Origin: RXOA01 sp964554715
Lineage (GTDB): Bacteria > Bipolaricaulota > Bipolaricaulia > UBA7950 > UBA9294
Direction: 5' to 3'
Assembly (NCBI GenBank): GCA_964554715.1
Contig: CAZKPU010000022.1
Coordinates: 1 to 26,475 of the forward strand
Length of the DNA: 26,475 bases
Each line of letters starts with the position of its first letter. Position 1 is the stretch's first letter. Both the position numbers and the translations under genes were made by a program. Below are positions 7,139 through 14,672 of the stretch, piece by piece. The notes beneath the pieces are model-generated. The model did no database searches. It was not told where the DNA came from and saw only the letters and a list, made by a program, of their open reading frames with translations.

Positions 7139-8985
7139 CTGCGAACCGCAACGGCAAGCATCGCCAGATCCGCATGAGACACGCCGGGCACCCGGCTGGC
7201 CTGTCCCAGAGAGCGAGGCCGCGCGTGGGAAAGGAGGTCTCGCCCTTCGGCAGACAGGTTGCGCACATCGATGTAGTCAAACGTTTCGGGAATGTTCAGA
7301 TCCTCCCATCGCTTGAGACGTGCGATTTCCCGATCCTGCTGCTCCAGGTAGCCTTGATACTTGGCGTGCACCTCGACTTCCGACCGCACGGCTTCGGGAA
7401 CCCCGGTTACATCCACCAGATCCTCGAGGCGGATCTCGGGACGACGAAGCAGTTCGTACAGGCTGGATCCGTTGCTTTGCAGCGGACGGGTTCCCCTGTC
7501 GATCAGAACTTCGTTGCGAGGATCACTCGGTCCGATACGCTCCGTTTGAAGCCGCTTCAGCATCTTGTTGATCCGGATCTCGCGTGACCTCACAGATGCG
7601 AGTTGCTCGTCGTTCAACAGTCCGATCTCGTGCCCCAGGCTGGCCAAGCGGAGATCGGCGTTCTGCTCGCGGAGAACGATCCGGTACTCGGCTCGTGATG
7701 GAAGCATCCGATAGGGTTCACGGACTCCTTTGGCTGTGAGATCGTCGGTCATCACTCCGAGGAACGCCTGGTGCCGCCCAAGGACGATCGGCGACATGCC
7801 GGAGACAAGCCGTGCTGAGTTGATACCGGCGAGAAGCCCCTGACCTGCGGCCTCTTCATACCCGGTGGTTCCGTTGACCTGACCGGCAAGGAAGAGCCCC
7901 TTCAATCCGGCGACCGACATGGTGGGAGCAAGCTGCATCGGATCCACGTAGTCGTACTCAATCTTGTATCCGAACCGCTGGATGGCCGCGTGCTCGAGAC
8001 CGGGGATGCTGTGAATGAGCTTCTCCTGCACGGCGGGAGGCAGCGATACGTAAACACCTTGAACGTAGACCTCCTGCGTGTTCCGCCCTTCGCGTTCTAA
8101 GAACACCTTGTGGCTGGTGCGTTCAGGGAACTTCACGATCTTCGTCTCCAGGGACGGACAGTGCCGCGGTCCCTCGCTGTCGACGTCCCCGCTGTAGCCC
8201 GGGCTCAGGTGAAGGTTCTGTTGGATGATGCGATGCGTCTCCGCGGTCGTTCTTGTGACGGCAACGGGAAACCCGGGCGGGCAGATGCGCGGCTCCGACC
8301 AGAACGAGAACGCGGAAGGCTGCTCGCGCGTCTGCTGCAGCTCAAGGCCGGTGTAATCGATGGTTCTGGCGTTCAGCCGCGGTGTGGTTCCGGTGTTGAG
8401 CCGTCCCATCGACAGCCCGAGCCGCTCCAAGGATCTCGCAAGTCCGATGGAGGGCGGCTCCCCCGACCGACCGGCGTCGTAGGATGTTTGGCCGATCAGA
8501 ACACGGCCACGCAGGAACGTCCCGGCAGCAATCACCACGGCCTGCCCCGCGATCTCGAACCCCTCGAGCAGCCGGACACCGCGAACGGTGCGTCCGCCGC
8601 CGGAGAAGAGGATCTCATCGACCGTCCCCTCGATCAGGTCAAGCCTGTCGAGCGATTCCAGCCGTGCCTTCCAAGCGGCCTGATACTGGAATCGGTCGAC
8701 TTGGGCCCGCTGCACCTGCATGGCGGATCCCTTGCTGGTGTTCAAGAGACGCAGCGTCAGAGAACAGGTGTCGGTCAGCCGCGCCATCTCGCCGCCCAAT
8801 GCATCGATCTCACGGACGAGTTGAGATTTTCCCGGTCCACCGATCGCCGGATTGCAGGGCATCTTTCCCAATCGAGACAGGGAGATGCTCACCAGTGCGG
8901 TTGCACAACCAAGCCGGGCGGCCGCGGACGCCGCTTCACAACCGGCGTGCCCTCCCCCCACAACAATGACGTCGTACTTGCGCAT
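7099..8985 (-). CDS. mnmG: tRNA uridine-5-carboxymethylaminomethyl modification enzyme MnmG (GidA)
   Basis: 628 aa, the family's usual size. With MnmE (not in this window) it installs cmnm5 at U34 of tRNAs, using FAD and methylene-THF. FAD-binding GGGHAGCEAA begins at residue 10, and PCNPAIGGPGKS is the conserved cysteine-containing motif near residue 46. MQVQRAQVDR, a second nucleotide-binding area (LFLAGQVNGTTGYEEAAGQG) and the C-terminal helical domain for MnmE/tRNA binding (REQNADLRL, ARPRSLGQASRVPGVSHADL) follow. The start at 8985 is fixed by MRKYDVIVVGGG. The last 40 nt overlap the 3' end of ftsI on the opposite strand. Confidence 0.97.
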   Translation of the reverse strand: MRKYDVIVVGGGHAGCEAASAAARLGCATALVSISLSRLGKMPCNPAIGGPGKSQLVREIDALGGEMARLTDTCSLTLRLLNTSKGSAMQVQRAQVDRFQYQAAWKARLESLDRLDLIEGTVDEILFSGGGRTVRGVRLLEGFEIAGQAVVIAAGTFLRGRVLIGQTSYDAGRSGEPPSIGLARSLERLGLSMGRLNTGTTPRLNARTIDYTGLELQQTREQPSAFSFWSEPRICPPGFPVAVTRTTAETHRIIQQNLHLSPGYSGDVDSEGPRHCPSLETKIVKFPERTSHKVFLEREGRNTQEVYVQGVYVSLPPAVQEKLIHSIPGLEHAAIQRFGYKIEYDYVDPMQLAPTMSVAGLKGLFLAGQVNGTTGYEEAAGQGLLAGINSARLVSGMSPIVLGRHQAFLGVMTDDLTAKGVREPYRMLPSRAEYRIVLREQNADLRLASLGHEIGLLNDEQLASVRSREIRINKMLKRLQTERIGPSDPRNEVLIDRGTRPLQSNGSSLYELLRRPEIRLEDLVDVTGVPEAVRSEVEVHAKYQGYLEQQDREIARLKRWEDLNIPETFDYIDVRNLSAEGRDLLSHARPRSLGQASRVPGVSHADLAMLAVAVRSYIPAEEGGIRSS

Positions 8986-9031
8986 ATCCTTAAGGGTTGC
9001 TCCCGACTTGTGCGAACGCCAACCTGGAACG

Positions 9032-9781
9032 CTACTTGTCCTCGCTCCGGGAGAAGATCCGGAACAGCTCGATCGGAACCGGGAAGACGATCGTCGATGC
9101 GTTCTCTGCCGATATATCACTCAATGTCTGCAAGTATCGCAGCTGAAGGGATGACGGATGAGCTGCCATGATCGACGCTGCCTCACTCAGTTTCGTTGCT
9201 GCCTGCAACTCACCCTCCGCGTTAATGATCTTCGCGCGCCGATCCCGCTCCGCCTCGGCCTGGCGTGCGATCGCTCGCTGCATATCGGCGGGGATCTTCA
9301 CATCTTTGATCTCGACATTCTTCACTTTGATCCCCCACGGATCGGTTTGCTCGTCGACGATCTGCTGCAGTTGAAGATTGATCCGCTCTCGTTCTCCGAG
9401 AACCTGGTCGAGTTCGAACCCGCCCAGCACGCTTCGAAGTGTGGTCATCGCGATCTGACGTGTCGCCTCAACATAGTTCTGAACCTCCACGACCGCTGCG
9501 TTCGGATCGACGACACGGAAGAACAGCACGGCGTTCACAACGGTTGTCACGTTGTCTTTGGTGATCACTTCCTGTGGTGGGACATCGAGTGTCACTGTTC
9601 GCAGGCTGACCCGGACCATCTTGTCGACGATCGGAATGATCAGGAAGATCCCCGGTCCTTTGGCACCGACAAGCCGACCAAGACGGAAGATCACGCCGCG
9701 TTCGTATTCACGGACAACCCGGATCGCACTGACTAGGAAAAGGATCACGATCAACGAAACGGCAGCTATGATGATCTCCAC
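9032..9781 (-). CDS. Slipin-type SPFH/band-7 membrane protein
   Basis: 249 aa. One N-terminal hydrophobic hairpin (residues 1-22) anchors the protein. REYERGVIFRLGRL begins the SPFH/band-7 domain, which continues through VVNAVLFFRVVDP and the coiled, charged AEAERDRRAKIINAEGE helix typical of slipins/stomatins. These proteins oligomerise on membranes and are often paired with an NfeD protease-like partner; none is seen here. GTG start at 9781 with a strong AAGGAGG site 6 nt upstream. It is the first gene of a two-gene operon with mnmG (46-nt gap). The biochemical role is unknown. Confidence 0.92.
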   Translation of the reverse strand: MEIIIAAVSLIVILFLVSAIRVVREYERGVIFRLGRLVGAKGPGIFLIIPIVDKMVRVSLRTVTLDVPPQEVITKDNVTTVVNAVLFFRVVDPNAAVVEVQNYVEATRQIAMTTLRSVLGGFELDQVLGERERINLQLQQIVDEQTDPWGIKVKNVEIKDVKIPADMQRAIARQAEAERDRRAKIINAEGELQAATKLSEAASIMAAHPSSLQLRYLQTLSDISAENASTIVFPVPIELFRIFSRSEDK

Positions 9782-9817
9782 TGGGTCCCTCCTTCGCTTT
9801 TCTCTTCGAACGGTTCG

Positions 9818-9846
9818 ATGGTAGAGTTGGTCCGTTTCAATGTCAA
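9818..9846 (-). promoter_or_regulatory. Promoter of the slipin-mnmG operon
   Basis: The minus strand has a perfect TTGACA (-35), a 17-bp spacer and TACCAT (-10, 4/6). The expected start leaves a leader of about 30 nt with the AAGGAGG site. Confidence 0.65.
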
Positions 9847-9863
9847 CAAGTCCAGGAACACGC

Positions 9864-9869
9864 TATAAT
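9864..9869 (+). promoter_or_regulatory. -10 box of the tpiA promoter
   Basis: A perfect TATAAT lies 26 nt upstream of the tpiA ATG. No good -35 is seen at 16-18 bp; the place it should occupy (9841-9846) is the -35 box of the divergent slipin promoter. Confidence 0.45.
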
Positions 9870-9895
9870 CCGCCCGAAATGAACGGAGATCAGTC

Positions 9896-10738
9896 ATGAG
9901 GAATCGAATCGTTGCCGGAAACTGGAAGATGAACCTGACCCCCACCGAGACCGAAGAGTACATTCGTGCATTTCTACCGCAGGTTGCCGATCGATTCCCG
10001 ATGCGGCCGGCGACCGAACTGGCGGATTCGGAAGGAGCTGAGCGTTTGCGCTCGGACTTCAAGATCGTTCTGATCCCGCCGTTCACGAGTCTTGATCGGG
10101 CGGGACGCCTTCTCACGGGAAGGCCCTCGATCGCTTTGGGCGCCCAGGATGTGCACTTCGAAGCCAGCGGCGCGTTCACCGGAGCGATCTCGGCGTCGAT
10201 GTTGCTGAACTGCGGGTGTCAGTATGTGCTGATCGGGCATTCGGAACGGCGGCATGTCTTTGGCGAATCCGATGCGCTTGTCGCGTCCAAGCTGCGGGCG
10301 GCGCTTGCGGCCGGCCTCGCTCCGATTCTATGTGTCGGCGAAACGCTCGACGAGCGCCGGCAAGGGGCGACGCTCGATGTCCTAGTTCGGCAGCTCTCTT
10401 CCGCGCTGACCAGTCCGGAGATGCGTGACGCTGATCCTGGCCTCGTGGTCGTTGCGTATGAGCCTGTTTGGGCGATCGGAACCGGCGAGACAGCGTCCAG
10501 TGAGCAGGCCGAGGAGACGATCGGCGAGATCCGCGGTTGGATCGAGTCGTCGATCGGACCGGAGCCGGCGGAAAACACAGAGATCTTGTACGGTGGAAGC
10601 GTGAAGCCGGCGAATACGGCCGAACTCCTCTCTCAGCCGAACATCGACGGCGTCCTTGTGGGAGGTGCGTCCCTCAAGCCGGATTCATTCGCATCGATCG
10701 TCAGCGAAGCGTTTGCAGGCAACACCGAGCGTGGCTGA
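9896..10738 (+). CDS. tpiA: Triosephosphate isomerase
   Basis: 280 aa; interconverts dihydroxyacetone phosphate and glyceraldehyde-3-phosphate in glycolysis. Catalytic residues are present: K11 in NWKMN, H115 in IGHSERR and E189 in VAYEPVWAIGTG. The phosphate-binding loop GGSVKPAN and the late VGGASLK motif follow. It is roughly 25-30 residues longer than typical TpiA (about 250 aa) because of an inserted segment around residues 32-55 (FPMRPATELADSEGAERLRSD) between the first helix and the IVLIPPF strand. ATG with GGAG upstream. Followed 17 nt later by pgsA. Confidence 0.97.
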   Translation: MRNRIVAGNWKMNLTPTETEEYIRAFLPQVADRFPMRPATELADSEGAERLRSDFKIVLIPPFTSLDRAGRLLTGRPSIALGAQDVHFEASGAFTGAISASMLLNCGCQYVLIGHSERRHVFGESDALVASKLRAALAAGLAPILCVGETLDERRQGATLDVLVRQLSSALTSPEMRDADPGLVVVAYEPVWAIGTGETASSEQAEETIGEIRGWIESSIGPEPAENTEILYGGSVKPANTAELLSQPNIDGVLVGGASLKPDSFASIVSEAFAGNTERG

Positions 10739-10755
10739 TGGAGGCCTAAGGACGA

Positions 10756-11313
10756 ATGTTTCATACCATCCCCAATCAAATCACCCTTGCGAGGATCGCC
10801 AGCGTTCCGCTGCTGATGTTCCTCATCCTTTGGGGATCGACATCACGGGTTTCGACCATCCTTGCGATCGCCCTGTTTGTCCTCGCAGCGATCTCCGATG
10901 CGGTTGACGGGTACATCGCCCGTAGCCTTGATCAAACCACGCTCTTCGGGAAATTCGCCGATCCGATCGCCGACAAGCTGATGATCACGGCCGCCTTGGT
11001 CTCGTTCGTCCAACTCGGTGAGCTGGGTGCGGCCCCTGTTGTGGTCATCATCGCACGCGAGTTCCTTGTCACGGCGTTGCGGATTCTGGCGATCGCCGAA
11101 GGGAAGGTCATCGCCGCGAGTCCGATGGGGAAGCTCAAAACTGTGACGCACATCTGGCTGGTCCTGGCTATCCTGGTCAATCGATCGTTCGACACCGGGG
11201 CCGCCGGGGGGTTGGGGAAGGAAATCGTCCTGTGGGTTGCCGTTGCGATGGCGGTGATCTCAGGTGGGGAGTACTTCTACCGGAACCGTGAAGTCTTCCG
11301 CCAGGGAACCTAG
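10756..11313 (+). CDS. pgsA: CDP-diacylglycerol-glycerol-3-phosphate 3-phosphatidyltransferase
   Basis: A 185-aa integral membrane enzyme making phosphatidylglycerophosphate, the committed step to phosphatidylglycerol. The CDP-alcohol phosphotransferase signature is complete: D48, D51-G52, A55-R56, G65, D69 and D73, the last aspartates binding metal. NQITLARI at the N-terminus is typical of PgsA. Several TM helices are evident (19-26, 33-46, 75-100, 130-140, 152-166). AAGGA lies just before the ATG. Its 3' end overlaps the next gene. Confidence 0.93.
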   Translation: MFHTIPNQITLARIASVPLLMFLILWGSTSRVSTILAIALFVLAAISDAVDGYIARSLDQTTLFGKFADPIADKLMITAALVSFVQLGELGAAPVVVIIAREFLVTALRILAIAEGKVIAASPMGKLKTVTHIWLVLAILVNRSFDTGAAGGLGKEIVLWVAVAMAVISGGEYFYRNREVFRQGT

Positions 11314-12307
11314 CGGAGACGCCGGATCGGGGGGCGGCTCGATCAAGTCACTGACGGAGAGGGTGCGAGCGAGCTGTGCCTATGTAGCGCAGCAGGCGCG
11401 GCTTGTGCGGATCTGCGACGAACGAATCGCGTCCTATGCGAGAGAACTCCCTGTCGAGCAAGAACCATCCGGCCTCCTGCTGCCGTTCCAGCCCGATTCC
11501 CCGCGTGACATGGAAGCGATTGCAGCGTACGTCCTCACTCTCGACTCGATCAATTTCGGCTCCGGCTACTTCCCGCAGCTGCGAAAGCGGCCAGGATGTA
11601 GCGGCTACCGGACGATTGAGGCGGCGCTTCTTGATCGATTCCGAACACATGGCCCTCTCTCCGTTCGTGAACTCCGTACGGCCGACGAACAGGTTACGGC
11701 ATCGATCTTCGACCAGGATCCGGATCATTCGGAGCAGTCGGCTCTGATGAAGCTGTTTGCCCGGGCGTGGAATGACCTCGGCGTTTTCCTGACGGAGTCG
11801 TTCTCCGGGAGTTGGTCAGCCGTCATTCAGCGCGCCGATCAATCGGCCGTGAGGCTTGCTGAATGCTTGACGAGGATGCCGCTGTTTCGGGATGAGGTCA
11901 TGTATCGGGGCGAACGGATCGCTTTCTACAAGCGTGCACAGATTGCTCCCGCGGACCTGGCGCTCGCGTTCTCGGGCAAGGGGCTGGGAGCGTTCGAAGA
12001 TCTCGATCAGCTCACCTCGTTCGCGGACAACCTTGTCCCGCATGTCCTCCGGATGGATGGAGTTCTCGAGTATGCGGATTCCCTGGCTGAGTCGATCCGC
12101 CGTGGCGAATTGATTCCTTCCGGATCGGAGGCCGAGGTGGAGATCCGCGCGTGTGCCGTACACGCGATCGAGCGGATGGTCGGTGAACGACTCCGGCAAG
12201 GGGTGCGGACGACGGCGACGAGAATCGACCACCTGCTGTGGAACCGGGGGCAAGGGCGTTCGTATAAGAGCTATCCGCGTCACCGGACGCGTACGGTTTT
12301 CTACTAG
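11288..12307 (+). CDS. Queuosine 5'-phosphate N-glycosylase (Qng1, DUF2419)
   Basis: 339 aa from the GTG at 11288; GTGs at 11264 and 11360 are alternatives, and the first two overlap pgsA. Recognisable along its length as the Q-salvage family: VRASCAYVAQQA at the start, LDSINFGSGYF, CSGYRTIEAAL, then YRGERIAFYKRAQIAPADL, GKGLGAFEDLDQLTSFADNLVPHVL and EVEIRACAVHAIE. It ends with LLWNRGQ and a final RHRTRTVFY. These blocks align by eye with human C9orf64/QNG1. The family releases queuine from queuosine-5'-phosphate for salvage into tRNA. Bacterial copies are fewer than eukaryotic ones. No queuine transporter or tgt gene is nearby; mnmG, which also modifies wobble uridine, is on the other strand. 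Confidence 0.88.
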   Translation: MKSSAREPSGDAGSGGGSIKSLTERVRASCAYVAQQARLVRICDERIASYARELPVEQEPSGLLLPFQPDSPRDMEAIAAYVLTLDSINFGSGYFPQLRKRPGCSGYRTIEAALLDRFRTHGPLSVRELRTADEQVTASIFDQDPDHSEQSALMKLFARAWNDLGVFLTESFSGSWSAVIQRADQSAVRLAECLTRMPLFRDEVMYRGERIAFYKRAQIAPADLALAFSGKGLGAFEDLDQLTSFADNLVPHVLRMDGVLEYADSLAESIRRGELIPSGSEAEVEIRACAVHAIERMVGERLRQGVRTTATRIDHLLWNRGQGRSYKSYPRHRTRTVFY

Positions 12308-12309
12308 CG

Positions 12310-12732
12310 TTAGCTGCCGGAGCCGGCGGCTTGCTGTGGTGGAGGAAGCTCCACCGTCACCTCGGCGCGGATCGCCTCGATCAGTACCGGACCGATCCCC
12401 GACACGCCAGCAAGGTCTTCGACCGTGCTGAACGATCCATGTGTCTCCCGGTAGACGACGATTCTTGCTGCCAAGACCTCGCCGATTCCCGGTAGACGGG
12501 TAAGTTCCTGTTCATCGGCTGTATTCAGATTGACAAGGCTCGGACCATCTTGGAAGGTGGGTGACAGCACGATAACGTCTAGGGAAACGGCTGTTGGGCA
12601 GGAAGAATCCATGCCTTGAGGGGTGAGGTCCGCCTTGACAGCGGCGTGATCGACGATGAGAACCACCGCGCCGGCCAGCAGCAAACCACCGATGACAAGA
12701 AGCACGCCACGTTGCTGCAACGAGGTTGGCAC
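12310..12732 (-). CDS. ComEA-like membrane-anchored helix-hairpin-helix protein
   Basis: 140 aa. TM anchor at residues 9-28 (GVLLVIGGLLLAGAVVLIV), a linker of about 35 residues, then the ComEA-type HhH pair VNLNTADEQELTRLPGIGEVLAARIV and FSTVEDLAGVSGIGPVLIEAI. ComEA binds incoming double-stranded DNA during natural transformation. The usual N-terminal SLBB domain of Gram-positive ComEA is absent or reduced, and no comEC or comEB is next to it, so a role in DNA uptake is likely but not shown. GTG start at 12732 with GGGAGG upstream. Its stop is 2 nt from the stop of the convergent Qng1 gene. Confidence 0.85.
   Translation of the reverse strand: MPTSLQQRGVLLVIGGLLLAGAVVLIVDHAAVKADLTPQGMDSSCPTAVSLDVIVLSPTFQDGPSLVNLNTADEQELTRLPGIGEVLAARIVVYRETHGSFSTVEDLAGVSGIGPVLIEAIRAEVTVELPPPQQAAGSGS
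12312..12331. terminator. Weak candidate bidirectional hairpin between convergent genes
   Basis: AGCTGCCG-GAGC-CGGCGGCT pairs over 8 bp (one T-G) right at the stop-to-stop junction of Qng1 and the ComEA-like gene. No U-tract follows on either strand, and it lies inside the ComEA-like coding end, so it is only a weak terminator candidate. Confidence 0.25.
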
Positions 12733-12751
12733 GGTCTCCCTCCCAGGGTTG

Positions 12752-12780
12752 TTGAACGATCAAGGATATGGCCGGACAAT
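12752..12780 (+). promoter_or_regulatory. Candidate promoter of the GDT1-family gene
   Basis: TTGAAC, a 17-bp spacer and GACAAT (4/6 and 4/6) lie 46 nt before the ATG at 12827. Confidence 0.4.
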
Positions 12781-12826
12781 CTCTGCGCCAAATCGCAAAT
12801 CCGACGACACGTTGACAGGAGGAACC

Positions 12827-13102
12827 ATGTGGAAGGTCGCGTTCTCTGCGTTTGCGCTTGTATTTCTTGCCGAACTGGGTGACAAGACACAACTTGCTGC
12901 CTTGGCCCTTTCGGCCGACTCGAACCGGCCTTGGGCGGTCTTCCTCGGAGCGTCCGCGGCGCTGATCCTATCGAGCGGGATCGCAGTCATCTTGGGCACC
13001 GTGCTTCACCGGGCGATGCCCGAAGGGATGACCAAGATCATCCAATATGCTGCGGGAGCGTTGTTTCTCGTTGCCGGCGTCGTGACGATCGTCAGGGCGT
13101 AG
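12827..13102 (+). CDS. One-repeat GDT1/UPF0016-family cation transporter (Mn2+ exporter-like)
   Basis: A 91-aa membrane protein with three TM helices (about 5-25, 40-60, 68-89). The family signature E16-L17-G18-D19-K20-T21 lies in the first helix. Family members (GDT1, TMEM165, MntX) move Mn2+ or Ca2+ out of the cytoplasm and normally carry two such repeats in about 190-200 aa. This one has a single repeat, so it would have to pair with itself or a partner. The start is clear: AGGAGGA is 3-4 nt before the ATG. The longer upstream reading of the frame has no support. The last 11 nt overlap surE tail to tail. Confidence 0.85.
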   Translation: MWKVAFSAFALVFLAELGDKTQLAALALSADSNRPWAVFLGASAALILSSGIAVILGTVLHRAMPEGMTKIIQYAAGALFLVAGVVTIVRA

Positions 13103-13910
13103 CCGGTTCGTCGAACCATGCGGTTGTTTCTAGCTTCCGGAGCGGCGTAAGCAGGGATTTCTCCGTCATATCGAGGTGAACGGGCGTAATGGAGATGCAT
13201 CCGTTCGTCACAGCGCCGATGTCGGTATCCTCCTCTTCCCGCGGGACTTCCGTAAGAGGATCGCCGGTGATCCAGTAGTAGTTTCTTCCTCGAGGATCCT
13301 TGCCAACGACCAAGTAGTTGTCGTACGCAAGTCCCCCCAACTTGGTCACGCGAACGGGAACGGCGCGCCCAGCTCCGGCAGGAGGGGCGGGAACGTTGAC
13401 GTTGAGGAGAACGCCCGGAGGGAGGGACCCTTCTTCCAGCAAGCGGGACACGAGCCTCGCGGCGAAGTAAGCGGCGTGTGCGTAGTCAGACGGACCACCT
13501 TCGCCGCCGCGCATGTCTTGAGATAGAGCAACGGCGGGAACACCGCCACGGGCGCCTTCCATCGCTCCGGCGACGGTTCCCGAATAGGTGATGTCTTGCC
13601 CCACGTTGAGTCCGGCGTTGATTCCGGAGACCACAAGATCCGGACGTCGCTCGATCAGACCGAGAAGCGCCAACGAGACACAGTCGGACGGTGTACCGCT
13701 GCACGCGTAGGCAACGGATCCGTCGAGCAGTTGGACCTGGTCGACACGAAGGGGCTTATGGAACGTCATCGTCCGGCCGGCGGCGGACCAGTTCCGGTCC
13801 GGAGCGTAGACATGGACTTCGGCCACCTTGTCCAGTTCCTGCTTCAGTGCCATCAAGCCGGGGGCGTTGACGCCGTCATCGTTTGTCAGCAACACCGTCC
13901 ACTTCTTCAC
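13092..13910 (-). CDS. surE: 5'/3'-nucleotidase SurE
   Basis: 272 aa; a metal-dependent nucleoside-monophosphate phosphatase linked to stationary-phase survival. Metal ligands typical of SurE are present: D11-D12 in LLTNDDG, S42 in APDRNWSAAG and N98 in VVSGINAG. GTPSDCV and YSGTVAGAMEG are further family blocks. GTG start at 13910 with GGGGAGGG upstream. It follows rsmD by 24 nt in the same direction, a probable two-gene operon. Confidence 0.95.
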   Translation of the reverse strand: MKKWTVLLTNDDGVNAPGLMALKQELDKVAEVHVYAPDRNWSAAGRTMTFHKPLRVDQVQLLDGSVAYACSGTPSDCVSLALLGLIERRPDLVVSGINAGLNVGQDITYSGTVAGAMEGARGGVPAVALSQDMRGGEGGPSDYAHAAYFAARLVSRLLEEGSLPPGVLLNVNVPAPPAGAGRAVPVRVTKLGGLAYDNYLVVGKDPRGRNYYWITGDPLTEVPREEEDTDIGAVTNGCISITPVHLDMTEKSLLTPLRKLETTAWFDEPATP

Positions 13911-13934
13911 ATGTATCCCTCCCCTTGACGTTCG

Positions 13935-14486
13935 TCAAACCCATCGGTAGAAGTGCAGCTCGTTGTCGCCGTACTTCCTGAGATCAACACGGCTCAGATT
14001 CCCCACCTGTCCGGGGAGCGGTTCCCGGCGTCGAACCTCGGCAACCACGACAGGGTCGGGACCGAGCAGCTTCCCCACGGAGATCTTGCCCACAGCAGCC
14101 GCGGCCAACCCCCGTCCGTACGGAGGACCGACAAACACGAGATCGAACCGACGGCCACGGCGCACCAAATGATCGATCGCATCGGCGTAGTCCATGCACA
14201 GGACCTGGCTCTGTTCGATCAGCTCGAGGAGATCGAGGTTTCGCCTGACGATTCCACATGCATAGTCCGACGCGTCGACGAACACGCAGGAGTCCGCGCC
14301 CCGCGACAGCGCCTCGAGCCCCACGCTGCCCGTACCGGCGAACAGGTCGAGGAAGCGGGCCTCGGGAACGAATTCGAGGAGGATGTTGTACAGAGCACTG
14401 CGAACGAAGTCTCTCATCGGCCGGATCCCCGTGTCTTCCCACGGAACCAGCTTGCGTCCCTTTCGGCTGCCTCCGATGATGCGCAT
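13935..14486 (-). CDS. rsmD: 16S rRNA (guanine-966 N2)-methyltransferase RsmD, with GPPY motif
   Basis: 183 aa, the family's usual size. MRIIGGSRKGRKL and IRPMRDFVRSALYNIL are the RsmD N-terminal blocks. SAM-binding DLFAGTGSVGLEALSRGA starts at residue 47. The catalytic (D/N)PPY motif reads G120-P-P-Y123, because codon 14127-14129 gives GGT where GAT would give the expected Asp. That Asp normally orients the target amine, so activity may be altered, or the base may be an error. ATG at 14486 with GGAGGGGAG upstream; surE follows. Confidence 0.93.
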   Translation of the reverse strand: MRIIGGSRKGRKLVPWEDTGIRPMRDFVRSALYNILLEFVPEARFLDLFAGTGSVGLEALSRGADSCVFVDASDYACGIVRRNLDLLELIEQSQVLCMDYADAIDHLVRRGRRFDLVFVGPPYGRGLAAAAVGKISVGKLLGPDPVVVAEVRRREPLPGQVGNLSRVDLRKYGDNELHFYRWV

Positions 14487-14512
14487 GCCTGCTCTCCCCT
14501 CCGTCTCTTGCC

Positions 14513-14541
14513 TTGACAGTCCTGAAGGGCCTATCTATGAT
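14513..14541 (+). promoter_or_regulatory. Strong sigma70-type promoter of the HAD-FAD-C39 operon
   Basis: TTGACA, a 17-bp spacer and TATGAT (6/6 and 5/6). Expected start near 14548, giving a leader of about 125 nt before the GTG at 14673. Confidence 0.72.
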
Positions 14542-14548
14542 GTTCGAC

Positions 14549-14672
14549 CGGCGGCGCTCTTCGCACAGGGTGGCGACCGAAAGGCCGGCCGGGGAACGTA
14601 GGCGGCTTCAAATGCGAGCCATCTCATCGCCTGTTTGACTTTGATTATGCACGAGAAGGAGCGGTTAGGCCC
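14549..14672 (+). other. Long GC-rich 5' leader with possible stem-loops
   Basis: No ORF is convincing here. Possible helices are GCG-CTCTT-CGC (around 14558), GGCT/AGCC and an enclosing AGGCG/CGCCT pair around 14601-14635, followed by AAGGAG before the GTG. I recognise no known riboswitch class. It may be a regulatory leader or simply a spacer. Confidence 0.3.

Noticed and set aside
8110..9171. Plus-strand ORF of 353 codons
   Set aside because: Antisense to the conserved MnmG and slipin genes; no recognisable motif.
12656..12826. N-terminal extension of the GDT1-family ORF
   Set aside because: The extension is antisense to the ComEA-like gene, while AGGAGGA precedes the ATG at 12827.
14549..14672. 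Possible tRNA or known riboswitch in the leader (a TTCAAAT resembling a T-loop)
   Set aside because: The flanking bases do not pair as a T-arm or acceptor stem, and no known riboswitch core is present.
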